From Ruminococcaceae bacterium UBA4871 (GTDB lineage Bacteria; Bacillota; Clostridia; Oscillospirales; Acutalibacteraceae): a DNA stretch of 64,000 nucleotides. The translations under genes were made by a program, and so were the position numbers. The notes beneath the pieces are model-generated. The model did not search any database and had not been told where the DNA came from. It saw only the letters and a program-made list of their open reading frames with translations. The DNA is taken from the NCBI GenBank assembly GCA_002399445.1, contig DHDR01000019.1, forward strand, positions 36,953 to 100,952, in the 5' to 3' direction. Positions 32,584-41,528 of this stretch are shown one piece after another (the stretch's first letter is position 1; every line of letters starts with the position of its first letter).

Positions 32584-33915
32584 ATGTCCAATTCCAATAA
32601 TGGCAGTGGCGACATTACAGGACGGGAAATCTGTTGCTCATTTTGTGGCAAACCACAAAGTGAAGTGCGCCGCCTAATTGCTGGGCCAGGTGTCTATATT
32701 TGTGATTCCTGTGTGGAGCTTTGCAAATCCATTCTTGATGATGAAATGAATCTTTCAACTCACCATACAGATACACAGGAATCTGCAGCAGAGCTTCCAA
32801 AACCACAGGAGATCAAAAAAAGGCTGGATGAGTATGTAATTGGACAGAATAATGCTAAAGTTGCATTGTCTGTTGCTGTGTATAATCATTACAAACGAAT
32901 TTTTTATGGCGAAGATGACCATGTCACGGTTTCTAAAAGCAATGTGCTTCTTTTAGGTCCAACTGGTGTGGGAAAAACGCTTTTGGCACAAACTTTAGCG
33001 CGTATTTTAAATGTACCATTTGCCATTGCGGATGCGACGACTTTAACAGAAGCCGGATATGTTGGAGAAGACGTAGAGAATATTTTACTGCGACTGATTC
33101 AGGCAGCGGATTATGATATTGAACGTGCAGAACGTGGAATTATTTATATTGATGAAATTGATAAAATTGCACGCAAGTCTGAAAACCCATCCATTACGCG
33201 TGATGTCAGTGGCGAAGGTGTACAGCAAGCTTTACTGAAAATTTTAGAAGGTACAGTTTCCAATGTTCCGCCTCAAGGCGGTCGGAAACACCCGCAACAG
33301 GAATTTTTGCAAATTGATACAAGTAATATCTTATTCATTTGCGGAGGTGCTTTCGATGGCCTAGAAAAGATTGTTCAGGAGCGGGATGTATCTACTTCTC
33401 TCGGATTTGGCGGTGAAGTTCATAGTAAAGCTGAATTGAATTCAATGAACTGGATGGCAAAGGTTGAGCCACATGATTTGGTTAGATTTGGGATGATTCC
33501 AGAATTAGTTGGTCGTTTGCCAGTGATTACATCACTTAGTGGACTAGATGAGAAAGCACTTGTGCGGATTTTAACAGAACCGAAAAACAGCCTTGTCAGT
33601 CAGTACAAACGGCTTTTCCAGTTAGATAAGGTCGATCTTGAATTTACAGATGATGCGTTGCAAGCAATTGCTCAAAAAACAATAGATCGGCATACGGGTG
33701 CTCGTGGTCTTCGCTCTGTTATGGAAGGTTTACTGACAGATCTCATGTATAATGTGCCTTCCGATTATACGGTTGAAAAAGTAACAATTACGGCCGATGC
33801 AGTTGTCAATGGAGCAAAGCCGGAGATCGTTTATAACCCCGATCGTCAGCCTGTCAAAATCAAAATGGCATCCCCAAATACTTCTAAAAAGAAGAACCGC
33901 CGGGATACTGCATGA
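32584..33915 (+). CDS. clpX: ATP-dependent Clp protease ATPase subunit ClpX
   Basis: ClpX unfolds substrates and feeds them to ClpP. It has an N-terminal zinc-binding domain (CSFCGKPQSEV, then CDSCVELC), Walker A GPTGVGKT near residue 123, Walker B IIYIDEID near residue 187, and the pore and sensor motifs GYVGEDVEN and HTGARGLRS. The 443-residue length is slightly long because of a basic C-terminal tail (KKKNRRDTA). It follows clpP by 12 bases. Confidence 0.97.
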   Translation: MSNSNNGSGDITGREICCSFCGKPQSEVRRLIAGPGVYICDSCVELCKSILDDEMNLSTHHTDTQESAAELPKPQEIKKRLDEYVIGQNNAKVALSVAVYNHYKRIFYGEDDHVTVSKSNVLLLGPTGVGKTLLAQTLARILNVPFAIADATTLTEAGYVGEDVENILLRLIQAADYDIERAERGIIYIDEIDKIARKSENPSITRDVSGEGVQQALLKILEGTVSNVPPQGGRKHPQQEFLQIDTSNILFICGGAFDGLEKIVQERDVSTSLGFGGEVHSKAELNSMNWMAKVEPHDLVRFGMIPELVGRLPVITSLSGLDEKALVRILTEPKNSLVSQYKRLFQLDKVDLEFTDDALQAIAQKTIDRHTGARGLRSVMEGLLTDLMYNVPSDYTVEKVTITADAVVNGAKPEIVYNPDRQPVKIKMASPNTSKKKNRRDTA

Positions 33916-34013
33916 TGATTTTATAAACTCTATAAACGCAAGGGTTGTTGCATGTAGTAACGTGGATGTTATTGCTTGCAGCAGCTTTTTTTCGTAAGAA
34001 GAAGGAGGCAAAA

Positions 34014-36389
34014 ATGATGGCTCTTGAAAAAGTTGACCCATCTGGGCCTGCTGATGAGCAGTCACAGCTACTGCCGGCCCTCATTTTGCGCGGACTGGTC
34101 ATTTTTCCGGGAATGATGCTGCAATTTGATGTCGGCCGGAAAAAATCCATTCTTGCTCTTAGCAAAGCTATGGAAGAAAATCAGATGGTTTTTCTCGTTA
34201 CACAAAAAGATTTGTCTTTGGATGATCCGGGTCCAGATGATTTGTATACAGTTGGCGTAGTCGCAAAAATCCGTCAAGTTATTCGCCGATCAGATGACGG
34301 AATTCGGCTGTTTGCGGAAGGCTTATACCGCGCTGAAATTCAGTCGGTTCAAGCAGAGGATCCTTTCATAACAACAAATGTTAAGAAGCTGGAATCGAAA
34401 CCACAACGTTTATCACAAAATACAGAAGCACTAATTCGATATACACAGTCTCTATTTGAAGATTATATTCAGAACTATACACATGTTCCACCGGATATTG
34501 TGCTGGGGGTTATTCAAAAAAAGGACTGCGGTGAATTGGCAGACTATATTGCCATGAACATTTCACTGGATTATGATAAAAAGCAAAAAATTCTGGAAGA
34601 GCTCAGCCCATATAAAAGATTACAGAAACTTAGTTCCATGTTAAAATCCGAATTAAAAATTTTATCTATTGAAGCAAAAATTTCAGAAAAAGCGAAAAAT
34701 GAAATTGATGACAACCAAAAAGATTATTTTTTGCGGGAACAGATGAAAGCAATTGCAGATGAGCTTGGCGAAGAGGATAACCCGCTGGAAGAAGCCGATC
34801 AACTGCGTGAAAAAATCCATAAGTCCGCTATGCCGCAGGAACAAAAGCAAAAGCTTTTAAAAGAATGTGACCGATTGTCAAAAATGCCGGAAGGTTCGCA
34901 TGAATCTAGTGTGATTACCACTTATGTCGATACTTGCCTGTCACTTCCATGGGGTATCTCTTCAAAGGATCACATTGACTTAAAAAAAGCCCGTCGTATT
35001 TTAGACCGTGATCATTATGGTTTAAGTAAAGTTAAAGACCGTATACTGGAATCACTAGCGGTCAAAAAACTTAATCCGGATATTAAGGGGCAGATTCTCT
35101 GCTTGGTTGGCCCGCCGGGCGTTGGAAAAACCAGTATAGCACATTCAGTAGCAGAAGCGCTTGGTCGCAAATATGTGCGAATCAGCCTTGGCGGAGTGCA
35201 TGACGAATCGGATATTCGGGGACATCGTCGAACTTATATAGGAGCAATGCCGGGCCGTATTATTAATGCAATTAAACAGTCAGGGACCAATAATCCGGTA
35301 ATGCTTTTGGATGAGATTGATAAATTGGGAAATGATTACCGTGGCGATCCATCTTCTGCTTTGCTGGAAGTATTGGATAGTGCACAGAATAATACCTTCG
35401 TCGATCATTATATCGATATGCCATTTGACTTGAGTAAGGTATTTTTTATTACAACAGCTAATGACGCTAGCAATATTCCGGACCCATTGTATGACCGCTT
35501 GGATGTCATTACATTAGGCAGTTATACTCATGATGAAAAGTTCCACATTGCAACGAAATACCTTATTCCTAAACAACTAAAAGCCAGTGGAATCCCCCCC
35601 AAAAAGCTACACATTTCTCCGGCCAGCACACATGCGATTATTGATGGATATACACGCGAAGCCGGTGTGCGTGGGTTGGAACGCCAAATTTCAACAATCT
35701 GCAGAAAAAGCGCAGTTAAAATTGTGGAAAAGCCGGATACGATCGTACGTGTAACAGCTAAAACCCTGAAAGAATACTTAGGGCCGCGTAAATTCCGCAA
35801 TGAATCGCTGAATCAGAAAGATACGGTTGGACTTGTCAATGGACTAGCATGGACAACGGTTGGCGGTGAGATTTTGCCAATTGAAGTAGCGGCTATGAAA
35901 GGGACTGGAAAAATCGAATTAACGGGTTCACTTGGTGATGTCATGAAAGAATCTGCACGCACTGCTATTAGCTGCATAAGAACTAGAGCTGATAAGTTAG
36001 GAATTTCCAAGGATTTTTATAATAAATATGACATTCATATTCATGCACCTGAAGGTGCAGTTCCCAAGGATGGTCCTAGTGCTGGTGCTGCAATGGCAAC
36101 AGCAATTACCAGTGCCTTGACCAATATCCCCATTCGGCATGATGTTGCTATGACAGGCGAAATAACGTTGCTTGGTCGAATTTTGCCAATTGGCGGTTTA
36201 CGGGAAAAAACAATGGCAGCTTACCGTGCCGGCATTAAGAGGGTTTTAATTCCGGCAGATAATGTTTCTGATTTGGCTGAGGTAGACGAAGCAGTAAAAG
36301 ATGCGGTTGAATTTTTACCGATGGAGCAGATTGATCAAGTCTTAGATGTAGCTTTGGTGAGAAATGCAGAAATAATCCCCAAACAATAA
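34014..36389 (+). CDS. lon: ATP-dependent protease Lon (LonA)
   Basis: Lon degrades misfolded and regulatory proteins. The 791-residue protein has an N-terminal substrate-binding domain (about 20-215), a coiled-coil hinge, an AAA domain with GPPGVGKTSIAHSVAEALG near residue 365, and a C-terminal protease domain with the catalytic Ser in PKDGPSAGAAMA and Lys in RAGIKRVLIP. AGGAGG at 34003-34008 serves the ATG at 34014 or the adjacent ATG at 34017, which is slightly better spaced. It lies between clpX and engB as in Bacillus. Confidence 0.97.
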   Translation: MMALEKVDPSGPADEQSQLLPALILRGLVIFPGMMLQFDVGRKKSILALSKAMEENQMVFLVTQKDLSLDDPGPDDLYTVGVVAKIRQVIRRSDDGIRLFAEGLYRAEIQSVQAEDPFITTNVKKLESKPQRLSQNTEALIRYTQSLFEDYIQNYTHVPPDIVLGVIQKKDCGELADYIAMNISLDYDKKQKILEELSPYKRLQKLSSMLKSELKILSIEAKISEKAKNEIDDNQKDYFLREQMKAIADELGEEDNPLEEADQLREKIHKSAMPQEQKQKLLKECDRLSKMPEGSHESSVITTYVDTCLSLPWGISSKDHIDLKKARRILDRDHYGLSKVKDRILESLAVKKLNPDIKGQILCLVGPPGVGKTSIAHSVAEALGRKYVRISLGGVHDESDIRGHRRTYIGAMPGRIINAIKQSGTNNPVMLLDEIDKLGNDYRGDPSSALLEVLDSAQNNTFVDHYIDMPFDLSKVFFITTANDASNIPDPLYDRLDVITLGSYTHDEKFHIATKYLIPKQLKASGIPPKKLHISPASTHAIIDGYTREAGVRGLERQISTICRKSAVKIVEKPDTIVRVTAKTLKEYLGPRKFRNESLNQKDTVGLVNGLAWTTVGGEILPIEVAAMKGTGKIELTGSLGDVMKESARTAISCIRTRADKLGISKDFYNKYDIHIHAPEGAVPKDGPSAGAAMATAITSALTNIPIRHDVAMTGEITLLGRILPIGGLREKTMAAYRAGIKRVLIPADNVSDLAEVDEAVKDAVEFLPMEQIDQVLDVALVRNAEIIPKQ

Positions 36390-36398
36390 GGAGCTTTC

Positions 36399-36989
36399 AT
36401 GAAAATTGAATCTGCACGATTTGACCTTTCTGCGGGGAACAGCAGTCAGTTTCCGTTTGCAGATTTGCCGGAAATTGTTTTTTCCGGTAAATCTAATGTA
36501 GGGAAGTCATCCTTGATTAACAAATTATTAAATCGCAAATCACTGGCTCGAGTCAGTTCGCAGCCGGGGAAAACAGCAACTATAAATTTTTATCGGCTTG
36601 ATTCCTGCCGATTGGTGGACTTTCCGGGATACGGATATGCAAAAGTATCTAAGACAGAAAAACTGCGTTGGGCTGAACTAGTTAACGGCTATTTTGCAGC
36701 GGAGCGGCCCATTGCATTAGTCGTTCAAATCCTTGATATTCGCCATGAACCGACAGCAGATGATCAACAGATGATTCAGTTCTTGTTGGATACTCATTTG
36801 CCATTTGTGATTGTCGCAACAAAGAGTGACAAGCTAAATGTTTCCCAGCGAAAAAAGAAAATATCTGAATTCCAGAATATGTTTCTACAGGCGGACGTGG
36901 AATTCATACCATTTTCGTCCTTGAAAGGAGAAGGTGTTGGACAGCTCCGCAGCCGCATTGATGCAGCATGCAAAAAGGGAACAAAATGA
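36399..36989 (+). CDS. engB: Ribosome biogenesis GTPase EngB (YsxC)
   Basis: EngB acts in large-subunit assembly. The 196-residue protein has G1 FSGKSNVGKSSLINKLL near residue 29, G3 DFPGYGYAKVS near residue 72 and G4 TKSDK near residue 146. Length and layout are canonical. It follows lon by 9 bases, a Firmicute-wide pairing, and precedes lysA. Confidence 0.96.
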   Translation: MKIESARFDLSAGNSSQFPFADLPEIVFSGKSNVGKSSLINKLLNRKSLARVSSQPGKTATINFYRLDSCRLVDFPGYGYAKVSKTEKLRWAELVNGYFAAERPIALVVQILDIRHEPTADDQQMIQFLLDTHLPFVIVATKSDKLNVSQRKKKISEFQNMFLQADVEFIPFSSLKGEGVGQLRSRIDAACKKGTK

Positions 36990-37012
36990 TTGGGTATGAA
37001 GGGAATAGAAAA

Positions 37013-38308
37013 ATGTTAAACGATAATCTACAAATCAACAAAGCCGGACATCTGACAATCTGCGGCGCAGACACAGTTTTGTTGGCCAAACAATATGGAA
37101 CACCATTGTATGTAATGGATGAAAATAAAATTCGTAGTATTTGCCGGATGTATAAAAAATCAATTGAGCAATGCTATGGTGGAAATGGCCTTCCGCTTTT
37201 TGCCAGTAAAGCATTTTGTTGTAAAGAAATCTGCCGGATTATGAAAGAAGAGGGCATGGGACTTGATGTTGTTTCCGGTGGAGAGCTTTACACGGCAATG
37301 CAGGCAGGCTTTCCAGCAGAAAAGATTCAATTTCATGGGAATAATAAAACACCAGATGAAATTTCTTATGCTCTTACCAGCGGTGTTGGTCATTTTGTTG
37401 TGGATAATTTAGCAGAATTAGAACTGCTGGATGAAATATCCGGAAAGTTGCAAAAGAATGCTAACATTCTTTTGCGAATCAAGCCTGGAATTGATGCACA
37501 TACGCATAAATTCATCCGTACTGGTCAAATTGATTCCAAATTTGGTTTTGCTCTTGAAACTGGTGAAGCAATGGAAGCGGCAAAAGCTGCAGTGCAAGCT
37601 GATCATTTAACTCTTTTGGGCATGCATTGTCACATTGGGTCTCAAATCTTTGAAATACAGCCATTTGAATTGGCTGCAAAAGTCATGCTCGGCTTTATCA
37701 GAGATGTCAAAAAAGAAACAGGAGTAGAGCTGCATGAATTGAATTTGGGAGGCGGATTTGGCATACGGTATACCGACAAAGATCAGCCAGTTCCCTATGA
37801 CAGCTATATGGAAAAGGTATCACAAACGGTACACTGCTGCTGTGAAGAATATTCGCTCTCTCTGCCGAAAATTTACATTGAGCCCGGTCGTTCTATTGTT
37901 GGTGAAGCAGGGCTGACACTTTATACGATTGGTTCTGTAAAACAGATTCCAAATATCCGGACATATGTTTCTGTTGACGGTGGTATGACAGATAATCCGC
38001 GTTATATTTTGTACCAGTCTGAATATGAAGCAGTGGTTGCCAATAAAGCAAATCAGCCGGCGGATTATAAAGTTACCATTGCAGGACGTTGCTGCGAATC
38101 AGGGGACCTTATTCAGGAAGGAACATATATTCAGCATTGTGTACCGGGTGACCTGCTGGCGGTTCTTTCTACAGGTGCCTATAATTACTCAATGGCATCT
38201 AATTACAACCGTGTACCGCGTCCTGCGGTTTTGTTTGTAAAGGATGGAGTACCTCGTGTCGCAGTTCGGAGAGAATCTTATGATGATTTGGTCCGAAATG
38301 ATATTTAA
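37013..38308 (+). CDS. lysA: Diaminopimelate decarboxylase
   Basis: LysA decarboxylates meso-diaminopimelate to lysine, the last step of the pathway. The 431-residue alanine-racemase-fold PLP enzyme has the PLP Lys in FASKAFCCKE near residue 67, HCHIGSQIF near residue 204, and the C-terminal dimer motif AGRCCESGD. AAGGGAA at 36999-37005 favours the ATG at 37013 (MLNDNLQINKAGHLTI, a family-like start) over upstream ATGs at 36968 and 36986. It lies apart from the riboswitch-controlled asd-dapA-dapB operon and has its own terminator. Confidence 0.95.
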   Translation: MLNDNLQINKAGHLTICGADTVLLAKQYGTPLYVMDENKIRSICRMYKKSIEQCYGGNGLPLFASKAFCCKEICRIMKEEGMGLDVVSGGELYTAMQAGFPAEKIQFHGNNKTPDEISYALTSGVGHFVVDNLAELELLDEISGKLQKNANILLRIKPGIDAHTHKFIRTGQIDSKFGFALETGEAMEAAKAAVQADHLTLLGMHCHIGSQIFEIQPFELAAKVMLGFIRDVKKETGVELHELNLGGGFGIRYTDKDQPVPYDSYMEKVSQTVHCCCEEYSLSLPKIYIEPGRSIVGEAGLTLYTIGSVKQIPNIRTYVSVDGGMTDNPRYILYQSEYEAVVANKANQPADYKVTIAGRCCESGDLIQEGTYIQHCVPGDLLAVLSTGAYNYSMASNYNRVPRPAVLFVKDGVPRVAVRRESYDDLVRNDI

Positions 38309-38333
38309 CGATTTTGTTAATCTTTATGGAAAG

Positions 38334-38366
38334 AAGTAAAGGGCGCTTCGGAGCCCTTTACTTTTA
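38334..38366 (+). terminator. Terminator after lysA
   Basis: AAGTAAAGGGC (38334-38344) pairs perfectly with GCCCTTTACTT (38353-38363), followed by T residues. Confidence 0.88.
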
Positions 38367-38425
38367 CGCTTTTTTAGAGTAAACTTTTAAAAGTGAATGT
38401 TATGAAACATTTGTAGGAGTGATAG

Positions 38426-38749
38426 ATGTTGAATTCAAAAATAAAAGATGAGAGTGTTGACTTTTTATTTAAGGCTGTTTTATCCTTAAAAACGCCAGAA
38501 GAATGCTATGCCTTTTTCGAGGATTTGTGTACAGTACCCGAGATCAAAGCAATGTCGCAAAGATTGCTGGTTGCACATATGCTGAGTACAAAACAGAATT
38601 ATCAGCATATCGTTCATGTAACGCATGCTTCCACAGCAACAATCAGCAGAGTAAACCGTTCCTTAAATTATGGTTGCGATGGTTATAAGCTGGTTTTTAA
38701 AAGGCTGGATGAGGAAGATGCAGCGGCTGCCGGAAAGGAAAATGCATGA
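38426..38749 (+). CDS. YerC/YecD family TrpR-like regulator
   Basis: The 107-residue protein has the Trp-repressor-like helix-turn-helix core: LTPEEC-like LKTPEECYAFFEDLCT, then EIKAMSQRLLVAHML and TGASTATISRVNR-like HASTATISRVNRSLNYG. YerC/YecD proteins are DNA-binding regulators of unknown ligand; they need not respond to tryptophan. AGGAGT lies 6 bases before the ATG. Its stop overlaps the next methyltransferase start by 4 bases. Confidence 0.88.
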   Translation: MLNSKIKDESVDFLFKAVLSLKTPEECYAFFEDLCTVPEIKAMSQRLLVAHMLSTKQNYQHIVHVTHASTATISRVNRSLNYGCDGYKLVFKRLDEEDAAAAGKENA

Positions 38750-39510
38750 GTTATTCTGTTTTCGCACAGTACTATGATGTACTAACGCGGAACGCTGACT
38801 ATCAAAAACGTGCAGACTATCTTTGTGACCTTTTAAAACACTATCAACATGATGCCGGAACGATATTGGACTTGGCTTGTGGAACCGGCAGTTTAACTTT
38901 AAGGCTAAAGCAGCGTGGGTTTGACATCTTTGGAGTGGATAACAGCATTGATATGCTAACACGAGCACAGCAAAAAGCCAGTGCTGCAGGGGAAAATATT
39001 CTTTTTCTACATCAACAAATGCAGTCCATTGATTTGTGCGGTTTAGTAGATACTGTCATATGCACACTAGATAGCTTGAACCATTTACCGATGAAAATAG
39101 ATGTAGAGCAGACTTTTCGGCATGTATCTCATTTTCTAGTTCCTGGTGGTCTCTTTATCTTTGATATGAATACCCCTTATAAGCATCGTACGGTTCTTGG
39201 AAACCATACTTTTATTTATGATACAGAAGATGTTTATTGTATTTGGCAAAACCATTATCAAAAAGAAGGCTGCCGAGTCGGGATTACGCTGGATTTTTTC
39301 GAGCGAAATGGGGCTGTCTACAAACGAAAAAAAGAACATTTTTATGAACGCGCCTATTCCCAAGACCAGATTACTGAAATATTGAAACAGGCTGGTTTAC
39401 AGTTAATGGATACTTTTGCTGAGATGACTTTTCAACCTCCAACACAAAAATCCGAACGGATTGTTTATATTGCACAAAAACCACTAACAGGACCGTTGAT
39501 ATGTGAATAA
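38746..39510 (+). CDS. Class I SAM-dependent methyltransferase
   Basis: The 254-residue protein begins MSYSVFAQYYDVLT and has the SAM-binding motif ILDLACGTGSLTLRL near residue 40 and the acidic residue after the second strand in FGVDNSIDML. The later VICTLDSLNHL is motif IV-like. The substrate is unknown. Overlap with the YerC-like regulator (ATGA) suggests co-expression, and hslO follows 39 bases later. Confidence 0.82.
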   Translation: MSYSVFAQYYDVLTRNADYQKRADYLCDLLKHYQHDAGTILDLACGTGSLTLRLKQRGFDIFGVDNSIDMLTRAQQKASAAGENILFLHQQMQSIDLCGLVDTVICTLDSLNHLPMKIDVEQTFRHVSHFLVPGGLFIFDMNTPYKHRTVLGNHTFIYDTEDVYCIWQNHYQKEGCRVGITLDFFERNGAVYKRKKEHFYERAYSQDQITEILKQAGLQLMDTFAEMTFQPPTQKSERIVYIAQKPLTGPLICE

Positions 39511-39549
39511 GAAATTAAAAATTGAGATATTGAAAAGGAATTAAAAACT

Positions 39550-40446
39550 ATGGATAGAATGATTCGTTGCATAACAGAAAGTGGTAATTTAAGAGCTTTT
39601 GCTGTGGATTCTACTTATATGGTGGCAACAGCACAACAGATACATATGGCTAGTCCCACCGCAACTGCGGCGCTGGGGCGTTTACTGACGGGAGCCTCAA
39701 TGATGGGAGCAATGTTGAAAAATCCATCAGATTCACTGCAAATTAGAATAAATGGCGGCGGACCATTGGGAGATCTTGTCGCAATTGCAAATAGTGAAGG
39801 AAATTGCCGTGGCTACATGAGCAATCCGAAGGCAGATTTACCGCTCCGCTCTGATGGAAAACTGGATGTAGGCAAAGCCGTAGGACATGATGGATTTTTA
39901 AATGTCATGCGTAACGAAGGCCATAAACCTTATACTGGACGAATAAAGCTTATTTCCGGAGAAATTGCGGAAGATCTGGCTGCTTATTATGCAGCCAGTG
40001 AACAGATTCCAACTGTCTGTGCATTGGGCGTGTTAGTAGGCAAAGAAAATTCGCAGCAGGTGTTAGCGGGCGGGCTGCTTGTTCAGGCACTGCCGGGAGT
40101 TACAAAAAAAGAACTGGATCAGCTGGAAAATAGTGCCACACAGCTTCCCGCTATTACTGAGATGCTCTCACGCGGTCTCAGCCTTGAAGATATCTGTGCA
40201 AAAGCTTTGGCTGGAATGCCATTTAAAAAACTAAAAGAAAATAAGATCTCTTATGTTTGTAATTGTTCCAAAGATGCTGTGGAACGCGCACTTTTAACTT
40301 TGAAACCGGAAGAAATCCGTTCTTTAGCAGATAAAAAAAGCGGATTTGCAGAGGCACGCTGTAATTATTGTGGAAAAAAATATCAATTTACCGTTGAAGA
40401 ATTAAATATACTTGCAGGTAAAGTAGAAAAAAGGCAAAAAAAATAA
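39550..40446 (+). CDS. hslO: Redox-regulated chaperone Hsp33
   Basis: Hsp33 is a chaperone activated by oxidation and unfolding. The 298-residue protein has a canonical N-terminal domain and the zinc-redox switch at the C-terminus, CNCS near residue 238 and CNYCGKKY near residue 272 (CxC and CxxC). The spacing and residues are intact, so redox control is expected. It precedes the tRNA cluster. Confidence 0.95.
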   Translation: MDRMIRCITESGNLRAFAVDSTYMVATAQQIHMASPTATAALGRLLTGASMMGAMLKNPSDSLQIRINGGGPLGDLVAIANSEGNCRGYMSNPKADLPLRSDGKLDVGKAVGHDGFLNVMRNEGHKPYTGRIKLISGEIAEDLAAYYAASEQIPTVCALGVLVGKENSQQVLAGGLLVQALPGVTKKELDQLENSATQLPAITEMLSRGLSLEDICAKALAGMPFKKLKENKISYVCNCSKDAVERALLTLKPEEIRSLADKKSGFAEARCNYCGKKYQFTVEELNILAGKVEKRQKK

Positions 40447-40466
40447 GCATTTTTTTGCAAAAGCTA

Positions 40467-40498
40467 TTGACATTCTTCCGTTGATGTTGTATTATAAT
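40467..40498 (+). promoter_or_regulatory. Promoter for the tRNA cluster
   Basis: TTGACA (40467-40472) is followed by overlapping -10 options TATTAT (40490-40495, 17-base spacer) and TATAAT (40493-40498, 20-base spacer), about 35 bases before the first tRNA. Confidence 0.65.
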
Positions 40499-40533
40499 AC
40501 ACGTCGCTGATAAACAGTGATGCAGTAGTAAGT

Positions 40534-40610
40534 GGGAGCATAGCTCAGCTGGTTAGAGCACCTGCCTTACAAGCAGGGGGTCATAGGTTCGAGTCCTATT
40601 GTTCCCACCA
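40534..40610 (+). tRNA. tRNA-Val(TAC)
   Basis: The 77-nt cloverleaf has acceptor GGGAGCA pairing with TGTTCCC, D stem GCTC/GAGC, anticodon stem CCTGC/GCAGG with loop CTTACAA (anticodon TAC), T arm GGTTCGAGTCC, and encoded CCA. Confidence 0.96.
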
Positions 40611-40615
40611 GGTAC

Positions 40616-40692
40616 GGCTCGGTAGTTCAGCTGGTTAGAACGCTAGCCTGTCACGCTAGAGGTCGACGGTTCGATCCCGTTCCGAGTCGCCA
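40616..40692 (+). tRNA. tRNA-Asp(GTC)
   Basis: Acceptor GGCTCGG pairs with CCGAGTC (one G-U). The anticodon stem CTAGC/GCTAG encloses CTGTCAC with anticodon GTC; discriminator G and CCA are encoded. Confidence 0.96.
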
Positions 40693-40696
40693 CTTT

Positions 40697-40772
40697 GCCT
40701 CTGTAGCTCAGTCGGTAGAGCAGGGGACTGAAAATCCCCGTGTCGGTGGTTCGATTCCGCCCGGAGGCACCA
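40697..40772 (+). tRNA. tRNA-Phe(GAA)
   Basis: Acceptor GCCTCTG pairs with CGGAGGC. The anticodon stem GGGGA/TCCCC encloses CTGAAAA with anticodon GAA; discriminator A and CCA are encoded. Confidence 0.96.
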
Positions 40773-40775
40773 TTT

Positions 40776-40851
40776 GCGAATGTAGCTCATTTGGTAGAGC
40801 GCCACCTTGCCAAGGTGGAGGTAGCGAGTTCGATCCTCGTCGTTCGCTCCA
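40776..40851 (+). tRNA. tRNA-Gly(GCC)
   Basis: Acceptor GCGAATG pairs with CGTTCGC. The anticodon stem CCACC/GGTGG encloses TTGCCAA with anticodon GCC; discriminator T and CCA are encoded. Confidence 0.96.
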
Positions 40852-40856
40852 ACAAT

Positions 40857-40931
40857 GGCGTCATAGCCAAGCGGTAAGGCATGGGTCTGCAAAACCCTGA
40901 TGCCCCAGTTCGAATCTGGGTGACGCCTCCA
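40857..40931 (+). tRNA. tRNA-Cys(GCA)
   Basis: Acceptor GGCGTCA pairs perfectly with TGACGCC. The anticodon loop CTGCAAA has anticodon GCA; discriminator T and CCA are encoded. The D loop lacks one base compared with its neighbours, normal for this tRNA. Confidence 0.96.
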
Positions 40932-40943
40932 TGTCATTAAAAA

Positions 40944-40972
40944 CAGAGGACTTTGTCCTCTGCTTTTTTTAT
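40944..40972 (+). terminator. Terminator of the tRNA cluster
   Basis: CAGAGGA (40944-40950), a CTTTG loop and TCCTCTG (40956-40962) are followed by C and seven T residues. Confidence 0.9.
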
Positions 40973-40985
40973 ATTTTGCTTTTGC

Positions 40986-41528
40986 ATGCAGGGGGATGAT
41001 ACAATAAAAAAGATATCGATTATTCATCCGCTGCAGCCAATTTATTCTTCCAGTTCCCGTGTGCTGATTTTAGGAACAATGCCGTCACCTAAATCCCGAG
41101 AAAATGGATTTTATTACGGACATCCGCAGAATCGTTTTTGGCGTGTTTTAGCTGCAGTGTTAAGGGAACCTGTTCCAATATCTATCGAAGAGAAAAAGCA
41201 TTTACTGTTTGCACACGATATAGCCCTGTGGGATGTGCTGCATGCGTGTAGTATTCATGGGGCAGATGATTCCACTATTGGCAATCCTGTAGCAAACCCG
41301 ATTAGCACACTTTTGCAGCGGACATGCGTTCAAAATATTTTTACAACAGGACGGAAAGCCTATTCTTTATATGAAAAATTGGTTTATATGCAGACCGGTA
41401 TCCATGCAGTTTATCTGCCATCTACCAGTCCGGCCAACTGCCGTATGACAATGGAACAACTCGTACAGGCGTATAGTTGTATCATAGAAAAAATTGAGAT
41501 AAAAGGTGATAAAAACAACGATGGATGA
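40986..41528 (+). CDS. Mug-like DNA-deoxyinosine glycosylase
   Basis: The protein of about 180 residues belongs to the uracil-DNA glycosylase superfamily of the Mug/deoxyinosine-glycosylase type. It has LILGTMPSPKSRENGFYYG near residue 23, PQNRFW after it, and LPSTSPANCRM near residue 145. It would excise deaminated bases. The start is uncertain: the ATG at 40986 has no clear ribosome binding site, whereas AGGGGG at 40990-40995 lies just downstream and would suit a non-ATG start near 41004. Its end overlaps the MATE gene by 8 bases. Confidence 0.8.
   Translation: MQGDDTIKKISIIHPLQPIYSSSSRVLILGTMPSPKSRENGFYYGHPQNRFWRVLAAVLREPVPISIEEKKHLLFAHDIALWDVLHACSIHGADDSTIGNPVANPISTLLQRTCVQNIFTTGRKAYSLYEKLVYMQTGIHAVYLPSTSPANCRMTMEQLVQAYSCIIEKIEIKGDKNNDG

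Noticed and set aside
40656..41027. A 123-residue open frame on the minus strand across the tRNA cluster, with HPDSNWGIRVLQTHALP-like sequence
   Set aside because: It is read antisense through tRNA-Asp to tRNA-Cys. Such frames are a well-known false protein family produced by tRNA sequence, and there is no ribosome binding site.
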